Shown in pieces: positions 23,380-33,480 of a DNA stretch of 38,044 nt (the first letter of the stretch is position 1; each line of letters begins with the position of its first letter). The position numbers were made by a program, and so were the translations under genes. Origin of the DNA: Geosiphon pyriformis (lineage: Eukaryota; Glomeromycota; Glomeromycetes; Archaeosporales; Geosiphonaceae); assembly GCA_016748015.1 (NCBI GenBank), contig JAAOMT010000566.1, forward strand, positions 358,912-396,955, read 5' to 3'. The notes below the pieces were generated by a model, which saw nothing but the letters and a program-made list of their open reading frames with translations, was not told the origin of the DNA and made no database searches.

Positions 23380-24010
23380 CTTTTTCTGCTGTTTCAAATC
23401 AAATCTTATTTTATAAAAAATCAGGAAATTGGAATTTCTGATGTTTTATCTTTAAAAACAATTGTGCCAACAAAATTTTCGGGCAAAAGAGATTCCAAAG
23501 CTATAAAATTAGGTTAATATATTCATAAAAACTTTATTTTTCTGCAATAAATTGCTATTAAACTAGATACAGAGAGAGTAGAAATTTCATATCGCACAAT
23601 TGGCAGACATTTAAAATCACTTGGATATATGAAAAAACCTAAAAATTACTACGCCCTTGGTCATGCAAGTTCAAAAGTAGAAACGTGTTGCAAATTTCAT
23701 CTTAATTATAGCTAGAAAAAACCTTATCTTCGGATGAACATTGATAAAAGAGAAAATGGGCAATTCGTCCAAGATCCAAAAGATCTTACAATTTTTTTGC
23801 ATGGGACGGTTTTTGTATGAAGGGAAAACCCAATTTATTTTGTTTTTGGCATGTCATGGATGCTAGGTTTTATCTTGAAATTTTCCCTAACATGTTGGAA
23901 AAGTTAATGGAATACTTGGGAAGAAGTGGCGTTCCAACAGGATAACAATTCTGAGCATATAAGTTAAATAGCGAAGGCATTTTTTGAAGTAAAAGAAAAC
24001 AAATGCTGCA
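23380..24010 (+). pseudogene. Tc1/mariner transposase pseudogene
   Basis: Frames on the + strand give EISYRTIGRHLKSLGYMKKP (23,581-23,640), the helix-turn-helix end of a Tc1-type transposase. A TAG at about 23,713 follows. Next come a broken SDE motif (TCGGATGAA at 23,730-23,738, out of frame with the preceding LIF by a small deletion), MKGKPNLFCFWHVMDARFYL with the expected spacing, and FQQDNNSEHIS*IAKAFFEV at about 23,931-23,990. The latter is the D-N motif of the DDE/D triad. Stops and indels occur throughout. Unlike the gypsy block, decay is by indels and mixed substitutions with GC retained, so this copy escaped or predates the AT-driving process. Terminal inverted repeats were not found. 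Confidence 0.82.
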
Positions 24011-24159
24011 AAATATAAATGATTGAAAAATGGGTGCAAATCAATTTAGTAAATTTAATGTTACACCGATCGATTTACAAAGTTATGAACTTTTTTATCC
24101 AAGTAATATGTAAGCAATGATTTGAGCAATGGTCACCGAACCAACAACACGGCGAGTTT

Positions 24160-26450
24160 TTTTTGTTCTTTTACTAACTTAATATTTTTATTATAATAAT
24201 TTTATTTTATTTCTCTTTAATAAAATGTTTTTTTATTTTTTTAGTAAATTATTTTATAAGTGTTAACAAATATTGTAAAAATCAATTTAAAAGTTTATAA
24301 TTTAAATATAAAATTAACTGGTATTACAATTTACAAAAAAATATTATATTTAAGCATCTATAAAGTACTATTTTCTTATATTAGCTAAAAAATCATGATA
24401 AACAGACTTGTAGCTTATTTTTGCTGGCAAAAAATAATTAATAAGTTATAGAATTAACATTATTTGACTAAATTAAATTTGTAAACTTAAATATACTTAA
24501 AATTTTTACTGTAATAATCATATTTATATTAATATTTTTATTAGACATCTTTTTTTATTGCTGTAAACTTAAAAAAAAATTTTCATTAAATGTTTTTAAG
24601 ATAATTGTAACTGTTAATCAATAAGTTAAATAACCAATATTTAATTAAATTAAATAATTATTTGTAATTCTCATTTACATATTTAATGAAAAAAATTTAA
24701 GCATTGTAAACTAATAATTGAACTTATAAAGTAATAATAAAATAGATTAATTAATTGAAAAGTAAAATAATAATTGGTAAACTATTAAAAATAAGATATT
24801 TTAATTATAGTAATACAATAAGTTACATAAAAATAATCAAATATGGTATCCAAATAAGAGCTTTAAATAAATATAAATTTATATAATAAATCTTAATATT
24901 AACCAATTTATTAATTATCACTAAATAATTTTGATTTTTTTATATTATTTAGCTTTTTTTTGTTTTTTTAATTATAAAATAATTCATTAAAATCTGTAAA
25001 TATTTTTATTGCTAATTTTGTTATAACATAGTACAATTAATATGAAACATAAAAATATATTATTATTTTAAACAATAAATAATTTTTTATTGACTTAAGT
25101 TTATTTTAAAAACATTTTTATTAATTAAAATTTAATTTAAAAGTATTATAAAATTTGTAAAAATTCACTGAAATTCCCATTTATTTAAAAATTTATTAGT
25201 GTCTTAATAAAAAAAAGTATTAAAATACATAAAAACAAGTTATCTTTTTAAAAAATATTTTATAACAGAATAATAGTTTTAATATTTAAAAAAAATATAA
25301 TTTATTAAAACAAATTTCTTTTAACCAAACTATTATTAATAAAAAAAAATTCTTGTTAAAAATAAATAATTTTACTATTATTTAATTCTTAACTTTAAAT
25401 ATTAAGTTCAAAATAAGTAACTATTTTTATTAAAACTTTTTTTGTAAAGAAACATATATTTTTAAAAAAATATTTAAGCTAATAGCAGAAATCAAAAATA
25501 AAATTATTATTTATTATAATTTAAACTATTTATAAAAATAATACTTAAATACTAATACTTATAATTAACTTAAAATTTAGAGTTTTAATAATCTAGAAAA
25601 TAATCTTTGAACAAATTATTAATTTTTTTGCTATTTTTAAAGTTACCAAATTTTATGATTAAGAGAAAATACTGTTTATATAAAAAAACAAAAACACATT
25701 ATTAAACATCTCAAAATTTGCAATCTTTAAGAAAAACACAATTAAAAATATAAATTTTTGGAAATTTTCCTTAAAAATAATTAGCAATTCTAATAAAAAT
25801 AATTAAAAACATTATTTATTTTATTTAAAAACCTATAAAACCAATTTCCAAATCAACAATAATAAAAAACTATATAAACGAAAATTTAAAAATCTTTATA
25901 TATTCAAAATTATTCTAAAAAACTGTATATGTTTATTAAGTTTATTTTACTGTTAATCGTAAATATATAAATGTTTTTTATAATTTGATATTTGTTAACT
26001 TTTTTTTTCAAATTTCAATAAAATAAAATAAAATTAAGAAATAAATTATATTATAAATAATATATAAAATAACTATAATCTAACAATTTATTAATTGTTT
26101 AAATTATTATACAATAGCACTTTTTTCATTTTTAACAAACAGTAATTGCTATTTACAACAAAATTATCTGCAAAAATACTGGTTTGTAATCTTTTAACAT
26201 ATAAGCTAAACAAAATTTTTACTTTAAAACAATTATTTATAATAGGATTTGCTAATGTGTCTTGTGAAAATTTTTAATTTAATTACAAGCATACTATAAA
26301 TGTTATGTTTATGTATTTTTAATACTTTTTTTTAAGAACAAAGATGTTCTAATCAAAACATTTTCTTATTTTAATGGTTTTTAATTCCAATAAGCTCAAG
26401 AAAAAATGGTTGTATATATAATAAAAATTTTTCAAACAAGTTACTAATGA
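24160..26450. mobile_element. AT-rich block, no gene seen
   Basis: Composition is as extreme as in the gypsy block, with A/T runs and A-rich + strand in the second half. I recognised no protein domain in any frame. By analogy with the other blocks it is probably decayed transposon sequence, which is inference from composition only. It ends about where the motif described at 26,474 begins. Confidence 0.4.
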
Positions 26451-26473
26451 TGTCACATATTCACTTTGTCTGG

Positions 26474-26968
26474 TTTTGTTGCAGTAAATCCTAAATGAAA
26501 TTCTTTATAAAAAAACATAATGGTTTGCAGCATATTAAAATGCTTACAATTAAACCATTTTAGATTTTAGAACATTCTGAAAAAAAACTTGACTTTTTAG
26601 AAAGAACTTAATACCCAGATGAAGTAAATGTTCATTGTAATCATTTTTAATAAACCCCAAATTAAACCTATTTTTAAATTAAAAATAACTGACTCTTCTT
26701 AAATGTGTCAAGTTCAAACTCTAAAGTTTGGAACTTGTGTTTATCATTTTTCATAACAGTTAAATTAGAAATTCCATTACACACAAAGAAGGTTTATTTG
26801 TCATATTGCACTTCCGAAACAATCCTGAAAGTTCAAATATTAAAAAAAATTATTTTGTTATTTAACATTGTTAGATTTTCTCGAATCGATTGATTAGAAG
26901 TGAACTTGGTTAGCTCAGCTTTATGAATTATCTTAAAGTAAAATATCGAATATTTTACTGCAACAAAA
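26474..26968. repeat. Inverted 15-bp repeats flanking about 465 bp
   Basis: TTTTGTTGCAGTAAA (26,474-26,488) recurs exactly on the other strand at 26,954-26,968. The interior has no convincing protein; a 62-codon frame at 26,705-26,893 looks like chance. A closely related motif (TTTTGTTGCAGCAAA, with more similarity around it) sits at 36,004-36,018, also where an AT-rich block meets a gene island. This could be a small non-autonomous DNA element (MITE-like) or an element-end motif. I could not identify a target-site duplication. Confidence 0.4.
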
Positions 26969-27240
26969 AATTCGATTAAAAATTCATTGTATCTAATATT
27001 TTTGATATATTTAAAATCGACTCAATAACTAGTCTTGCCTACCCACTCAAAGAGTTCATGATTGAGTTTTGACTTTCTTTTTAAAAAGATTATTGGCTGG
27101 CCTATGCGTGAAGAAATATTTGTAAAGAGCTTCTCATTTGTCAAAGTTTTAAAAAAAGATAAATTCATTTTCTTTTGATTCAAAGGTTAATCATTGATGC
27201 GTGGGTTCTAAAATTTTAACTGGCCGTGAAAATTTCTCAA

Positions 27241-28064
27241 CTATAAAAAATCTTCTTTTAAAACTCTTTCAGCTTCTCGTATGTCTCGCTCGGCCCGATT
27301 TAGGTATCTTTGCAAAACTTTGATCATGGTCTCATAGTAACGTCTCCGATAATGAGAAAGAAAATCTGATCCAATACAATCCTGTAAATAATAGCGATAA
27401 GCATGAATCAGAGTCATTAGACTGTGGAGCTTTGCCCGATGTTTCCACATGATTTTTTCTTCTGGATTCTGAAGAAGGAAATATTCCGATTCTGCATTTT
27501 CAATGTGAGGTAACCAATACAAAAAGATACCAAGGGGCCTTTCGATAAATGGAAGAAATTCCGTGAAATCCTGTCTTACACTTGAAAGATTACACTTTCT
27601 GTGTGAAAGAAAATTTGTCATTTTTTTCCCCTCCTTGACTGCAAGTAAAAGTTTCATGATAGAAGTAAACTCTTTTCAAATTTTACTTCTTACCGTATAA
27701 CGCTTTTATAAAAGCAAAACTCACAACAGCGTACATAAAATTCCCAAAATACTTTAACTGAGTCGGGGTCTTGTACGCGACAGAATTGACATCCTCGTTG
27801 TGTCATTGAAAGTTCTATATATGATTTTTCATTGAGTCCAGGGGGAATATCAAATTGAAGCAGCGGTAAAAATTGAAATCTTGACATTCTCCATATATGC
27901 TGGGTTGTGATTGACTCTTGGGAGCATAAAAATTCTCGAAATCTTCGACAAACTTGAGAAAGGGAAACCAGATCATCCGGAGTCAGATCCTTGCAAATTT
28001 CGATAAATATTTCAGGAGGAATTGCATTGACCAAAGATTTATTTAATGTATTGAATTTCTTCAT
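27241..28064 (-). CDS. F-box protein with Cys-rich segment
   Basis: Predicted substrate adaptor of an SCF (Skp1-Cul1-F-box) ubiquitin ligase. Exons 28064-27694 and 27598-27241 join over a 95-nt GTAAGA...CACACAG intron in phase 2 to give 242 residues. The F-box spans about residues 13-60 (IPPEIFIEICKDLTPDDLVS, then LSQVCRRFREFL and a Trp). At about residues 90-120 follows CQFC...WEFYVRCCEFCFYK, a C-x2-C plus C-C-x2-C arrangement that may bind zinc. The second exon gives an aromatic and Arg-rich helical region with no known substrate-binding repeats. The Cys-rich segment after an F-box is a combination I associate with expanded F-box families of early-diverging fungi (from memory, unchecked). 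Conserved frame and clean splice sites suggest an active gene. The substrate is unknown. Confidence 0.82.
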
Positions 28065-29400
28065 GGAAATTGTTTAGCGACAGTGCGAATTTGAAGAGAT
28101 AGGGAGAAAATCTTAAAAAGGTGAAAACCCTATACGAAATGAAAGATGAATTTTTCAGCGATGGATAAGTGTCAGACGTAAGAAAGGGTTGAAAGTGGTT
28201 GAAAGAGTGAGAAATCGGGTGGTTTATGCTTTTCTGCTCATCATTCTTTTAAATAGTGAATTTCGAATCGCGCAGTGATCAGCCCAAGAGTATTCTTGAT
28301 TGGACTCAGATTTTTTGTTGTCAGCTATGATTCTGCGATAGGCAGTATTTATGAATTTAAAAAATTAATTAATGAGCCAAATGTGATTAAGAATTATCAA
28401 TTCATTTGTCATATTCTTAAAGTTTTATACATATGATTATACTCATTATATTCTGTATATAAGTCAATATATATATTAATCCTATTGAAACAGATCATAT
28501 CTCTTAAAGCATAAACATACTACATTGTCACAAGTCTCCCTATCTTGACCCTTATTTACCTTCGCTAGAATACAATGGAATAGCATAGAACTTTAAAAAA
28601 ATCTCTTGGAAGATAAAAAGGATGACGTATTGCATCTACCAGTATTTTAACCCAGGTTTCTTTTGTTTAACAGTCTGCTATTAGGTTCTTGTAGCTAGTA
28701 CCGGGGAATAGTAACATAAAACTTCATATTGTTGTGGATGCTTTTTATCATTTTCGTGTGTTTATAGAAAAATTAAAATGCTAATAATGAATTAAGATAT
28801 ATTAAAAAAAAATATAATCAAGTTAATTATTTATTAAAAAAATTTTTTTTTGTTACATAAAAACAAATTTATAACTATAAATAAATTCATCATCATAATC
28901 AAGATAATTGATTAATATATAGACAATATCAAAACTTTTGCTGTTGAAATTTTGGTTTAAAAACAGCTCTACTGTGATTGAAAAATAGCCAATTTCCATA
29001 ACACATAAAAAATTCAAGTAATGAAATTAAAATTTTTCTAAAATAATAGAACTTATTGTTTGGATTTTTACAAATGCAAAAGTAAGTAAATAATTAATTA
29101 AGTAAAATATAATACAGTTAATAGGTGAGCTTCAAGTCTGGAAGTCAACTTTTTGATTCAGATTCTTTACTGGGAGCACTTTAAGTTCATATTGCATGAA
29201 ATAAGAAAGTTTGCCAGCTTCAGTATTAAAACCTGAGATAAAAAGCTTATTGTACTGTATTTATAAAAATTTCTAACATATTAAGAATAAATTCCTGAGT
29301 ATCTTAGAGAGCAAATTTAATATCTGAGATCTTTTTTCTTTAAAAACAGTCACCCTTCTCGTTTTTGTGTGATTGATTGAAGCCTCTTGAAATCCAAAAT
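28065..29400. other. Intergenic region between F-box gene and broken gene
   Basis: The first 300 bp upstream of the F-box start are moderate in GC and probably contain its promoter. From about 28,780 to 29,130 the sequence is AT-rich. No open frame with coding character, tRNA or rRNA was recognised. Confidence 0.4.
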
Positions 29401-29419
29401 AAATTAAAATTTTCAAAAA

Positions 29420-30207
29420 GTTTCCCAGACGCCTGACGTTGCTGCTGAAGTATATCGACTGGAGAGGGCAAATCTTTATTAAACACTTTTTAAAAGTAAA
29501 GTTCGGCTCTTCAGTTGAGAAAAACTAAAAAAAAACTACCATAGATGTGTTAGATATTGGGTATGCATTTCTATCTTCGCTCTATGTAAATTTGATTCTA
29601 ATATTTAGTCAATCTCATTTTTTTGGAATACAAGATGTGGAACAGAACATTGGGTAATTGAGATGACAAAAATGTATCCAACTCGGATCTATATGTCACC
29701 GATTTTTTCAGGAAAATAAAGTGATTGAGCGTCTATGATTAACAGAACCTGGTGGCTTGAACAAATCTTAAAAAGGTTTGAAGGATATGACAATATTGAG
29801 CATTCTCAGCTCATTATTGTACTTGGAAAGCATGGTGACTTTTGGGAAAAGTGGTAAGAGGCAGACTGTTTTAGTTGCTATTCCCTAAATATAAAAAAAA
29901 CCTTTTCTTATTATAGGCGTTAGAATTTCTAATGGAAGCATGGAAAGGAGAGCATTTGTTGTTCCAGTAATGAATATAAGCATTTAATATTATCATGGAC
30001 TTATAGAAGAGATGAAACGAGTGGCTGGCATTAGATCATGTATGGTTTTTAAGTATAAAAATTTCTTTTGGCAAGGCTCAATTATGGAAAGGGGTCAGAA
30101 CAAAATATTATAACCAGTATTTAACTCGTGGTCCCAATTCTTTTCGTTCAACCCAAGGCTATTTTTATGATCAGCATGACCATAGTAAAATTGGGATTTG
30201 TCAGTGA
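29420..30207 (+). pseudogene. Broken or unmodelled multi-exon gene of unknown function
   Basis: Three + strand pieces look coding although none starts with a usable ATG. The first (29,729-29,855) reads NRTWWLEQILKRFEGYDNIE, then HSQLIIVLGKHGDFWEKW. The second (29,917-29,967, directly after TTATTATAG) reads ALEFLMEAWKGEHLLFQ. The third (30,016-30,207, 63 codons to TGA) reads WLALDHVWFLSIKISFGKAQ, then LWKGVRTKYYNQYLTRGPNS and a YFYDQHDHSKIGICQ end. Earlier pieces near 29,420-29,530 and 29,660-29,710 (VSNSDLYVTDFFR) may belong. The obvious donor (GTAAGA at 29,854) and acceptor (29,916) differ in phase from the frames they would join, so at least one frameshift is likely. Trp and aromatic density suggests an enzyme, but I do not recognise it. 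Confidence 0.5.
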
Positions 30208-30537
30208 GGGATCAAAATAGGTCTAAATTCGTTTTGTTAGCGGTCGATCGTTATTCACTTGTTTGAAGTATAATTAAACGTAAAGCCAATATCCAAAATT
30301 TTTGGCCGTCATTTCTATTTTAAATTTTATTCTAGTTTACCATTTTAAGATATAGAGGATCACTCCTGAATAATTAAGTGCTAAAAATTTAATTAGCCGC
30401 TTGCGGTAGGAAGCTAATATTACGTGCCAATCAGATGTTAAGCAAAAGGCCGAGCACTTTATCTTCTTTTCAACCGAATAGATTTCTAAAATTGATCAGT
30501 TCGAAAAAATTATTAAATGAGAATATCATGAATACTC

Positions 30538-30545
30538 TATAAAAA
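30538..30545 (+). promoter_or_regulatory. TATA box of the Cys-rich secreted gene
   Basis: TATAAAAA lies 108 bp upstream of the ATG, in sequence of moderate GC. That position would give a 5' leader of roughly 70-80 nt. Confidence 0.5.
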
Positions 30546-30645
30546 GACTCATTTTTCTCCAGCTTTTTATCCTTATTCAAAAGTTCACTTTATCAAGAAC
30601 CTTTTATTCCATCACACAGCTGAAAAACGCGTAAAAAATCACGAG

Positions 30646-31473
30646 ATGGCCAAAGGAAAATTAGTTTTCAAAATTCTTCTCATATCCACTTTTCTTGCTT
30701 ATGCTTTTCTATTCACTTGCGTAGATGCGTTCCCAAAGGAAAAAAGTATGAGTTGATGTATTACTATTTTTGACAAATTTAAAAAGTTTCGAAATTTTTA
30801 CTTTTCTGATTATGTGTAAGAAAATATGCTAATTATATTTGGCATATTGTAAACATCACTATTAGGGTGCGTGAGCTGTTCTCAAACCGTTCGAGAATGC
30901 CCAGAGTGTGGTCCAGGACAGTATTGTAAGGTTATTAAAGGGGATTGTAACCATTGTTCATCGGCAACTTGTGAACGTCTAGCTGGAGATCACCCGACGA
31001 ACGATTCAGACGGTTTAATTTGTATACAACAAATTCCTCAATGTCCTACCTGTTTCCATGGTGAAGAATGTGTCAAGTCCCCGAAAACCGCTAATACCTG
31101 TCCTACTGCCACATGTCAAAAAATAAGGGGGAAACCAGGATACGATAGACCAGTTAGATATAACCAGAAAAATGAGCTTGATACTCCTACACTTGAGAAA
31201 CGTTTGATTTGTCCAGCCGTTGTACCAAAGTGTCCACCATGTGATGAAGACCAAGAGTGCGTAATTTTAAGAAAACCAGATGCTTGTCCCAAAGGAATCT
31301 GTCAGAAAAAAAACATCAAACCACCACCAGAAACTGGACCTTGCAAAATTCCTTTGAACTGCTTCTGGGCACCTAAATGTCAAAAAAATACTTGCCCGGA
31401 AGGACAGATATGCCAAGAGTTGCCACAAACATGCAAACAATGTGCTTCTACTTATTGCTCAACTCTTGCTTAA
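30646..31473 (+). CDS. Secreted Cys-rich protein with four Opy2-like modules
   Basis: Exons 30646-30745 and 30866-31473 join in phase 1 over a 120-nt GTATGA...TTAG intron to give 235 residues. Residues 1-28 are a signal peptide (MAKGK basic end, hydrophobic core, cleavage near VDA-FP). The rest is four Cys modules of pattern C-x2-C-x6-C-x2-C-x5-C-x(6-10)-C-x(2)-C-x4-C, with variation. Module 1 has C35, C38, C45, C48, C54, C61, C64, C69. Others contain PQCPTCFHGEEC, PKCPPCDEDQEC and CPEGQICQELPQTCKQC. This resembles the extracellular domain of the yeast membrane anchor Opy2 (HOG pathway), normally single and followed by a membrane span. No membrane span or GPI signal is visible here. A dibasic site (EKR, K145-R146) lies between modules 2 and 3. 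It is probably a disulfide-rich secreted protein, a candidate effector or wall protein. The function is inferred. Confidence 0.82.
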
Positions 31474-33480
31474 TCTGTATTTGTGTATTGGATACCAATT
31501 ATCTTCTTAAATATATCAACGATAGCATGTTCCGTTTTCAAGATATTACAATTTAGACTTAACGGACTTTTATCTATTAACGTTTTATGAGCATCTTTAT
31601 CTTAGACTACAAGGAACTTTGTATTTTCTTAGAGATTATCTGCCGGAGCTTTCAATTTAGCGTTATTAAACAAAAAATCAAGGACTTTAACATATCAATG
31701 AAAAATCTGAATTTTATAATTGATTCAATTAGATCCAATGAGTTTCTAGAAATAAATAATTTTTCAGTGATCATTTTACTAATTGCCGATGAAAAGATTT
31801 TCCTGAGGTAACTTCTGAAAATGCTGCTACCAATACCGCCAATAAAGGGTCACCTCTACACCCGTGTCTCTAGTACGAAGCAAAAAAAGCTTTTCCTATG
31901 GAGCCTTAGTCCTACAGTGACCATGCAGGGGTTAATAACAAAGAGCACGTGTCTCAATATGCTTCTTTCAGATAATTGCATCGGGTATATTGAAAACCAT
32001 TAATGGATCTGCCTCTCATATTGATCACATGCTTTCCCAACCTAGTTTTTAACAAATATTTTTCAAGATTACAAGGCCTTAATACTAACCAAATAAGTAT
32101 TTAAAACTTTCCCGATTTCTCAAAAATAGGTTTTTCTACTATTATTATTAATTTTTTTATAGTTAGAAAGGTTAGCTCTCAAATTTCAGTCAGAATGGAA
32201 GCTTTTTTCCCTTATTATTGTTCCCAAAAATAAAAGCAAGTTTTAGGCCAGGAAAATTCAACAATTTTGAACTTACTCCAAACCGTTTAATTCTCTTTTA
32301 ATCCTCGTGAGAGCATAGATATTGAAGGAGTAAAACGTAAAAAATTTGTGCTATCTATTTTTCAATTATTAATTCACAAGTTTATAAATAATTTTGCTAG
32401 TATTAGATGATTCTTGATGAGAAGCACTAAATATGTATATACAGCGCTAGCAAAATAGCTCCCGGCAAATAAAAAAATGACTAGTTTAATGTTTGAGCGA
32501 AAAGCATCAATTTTTACTGAATTGAAGAGTTTCAGCAATTTTGCAAATTTACCAAGATTTCCAAAAAAAATTTCAATATTTAATTGGGGATATTCTGTGC
32601 GTATAGCAGGAAGAATTTTCTTGTCTTTCTTACCAAATTGGTGGGAATATATTTTCTCTATAAAATTATTGAAACAGAAAACGGTTGCCATGCAACTTCA
32701 GTTTATCGTTCAGGAGCTGGTTCTTTGCGTATTAAAAGATAGGTCAAGAAATCTTCATAACCATTTATGGCATAAATGCACACATAATATTTATCAATCT
32801 TACTTTAGAGCTAAGTTTTGCAATGAATTCAGAAATGGCTTATAAAGAGTGCGCGATTAGATATTTACCAGCTCAAAAAGTATTTTAAGGTTTGGGAAAT
32901 TTTACTGCATAATATATAAAAGTTCTTTGAAAGTATTTGACAATAATTTTTTAGTTTAGAGATCAAAACAAGGAAGGTGAAAGGAGTATGCTCAATTAGA
33001 TTTTGTAAAAATAATTTACATGTATATGGAGCTTAGAAAGATTTGAGAGCTTTCGATAAGATAATTAAAATTAAGGTTGAGAAATATTCACGTACTAGAA
33101 ATGCCAAAGGATAGAGCCAACTTTATTCTGTTTACAAGGTGTGTCACCTGCCTAACAAGACATAAGTTGAATCCAGATATTTTTCCAATATGATGTAAAG
33201 CACATAAAGAGATTCTGAATTAATAAAGAGATACAGTGTGACAAAAAAAAACTAAAAAGTCTGTGATAGACATTATTCAAAGCAATTCTACTTCTGGAGT
33301 GAAAGATATCAAAAGTTAGAAAAAAAGAAAATTACAGACATATATCAAAATATAGCTCTATAAGTTTTCAGAAATTGTTTGTCTTTTGTAAATAATTGCT
33401 TCTAAGCTAGATACAAAAGAAAAAGACGTTTAAAATTATTTAAGTATATGAAAATTAGACATTTCCATAAACAATTCATT
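31474..33480. other. Intergenic region with unconvincing open frames
   Basis: Frames of 60-122 codons occur (+ 31,587-31,811; + 31,821-32,003; + 32,477-32,845; - 32,374-32,691). The last two overlap on opposite strands and neither shows a domain, signal peptide or splice context that decides between them. The + frame is the longer (122 codons, Trp-containing and basic at the end). The piece 33,040-33,400 has scattered coding-like words on the + strand with stops and may be old transposon sequence. I assign no gene here. Confidence 0.35.

Noticed and set aside
24160-26450. CRISPR, rRNA or tRNA content in the AT-rich blocks
   Set aside because: No regularly spaced identical repeats and no conserved RNA segments were seen; A/T runs only mimic repeats.
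31015-31254. 79-codon minus-strand frame
   Set aside because: Antisense shadow of the Cys-rich gene, whose Cys spacing shows the real strand.
31821-32003. GC-richer stretch with a 60-codon frame, considered as an RNA gene
   Set aside because: No tRNA arms, B-box or known RNA motif could be read, and the frame has no recognisable product.
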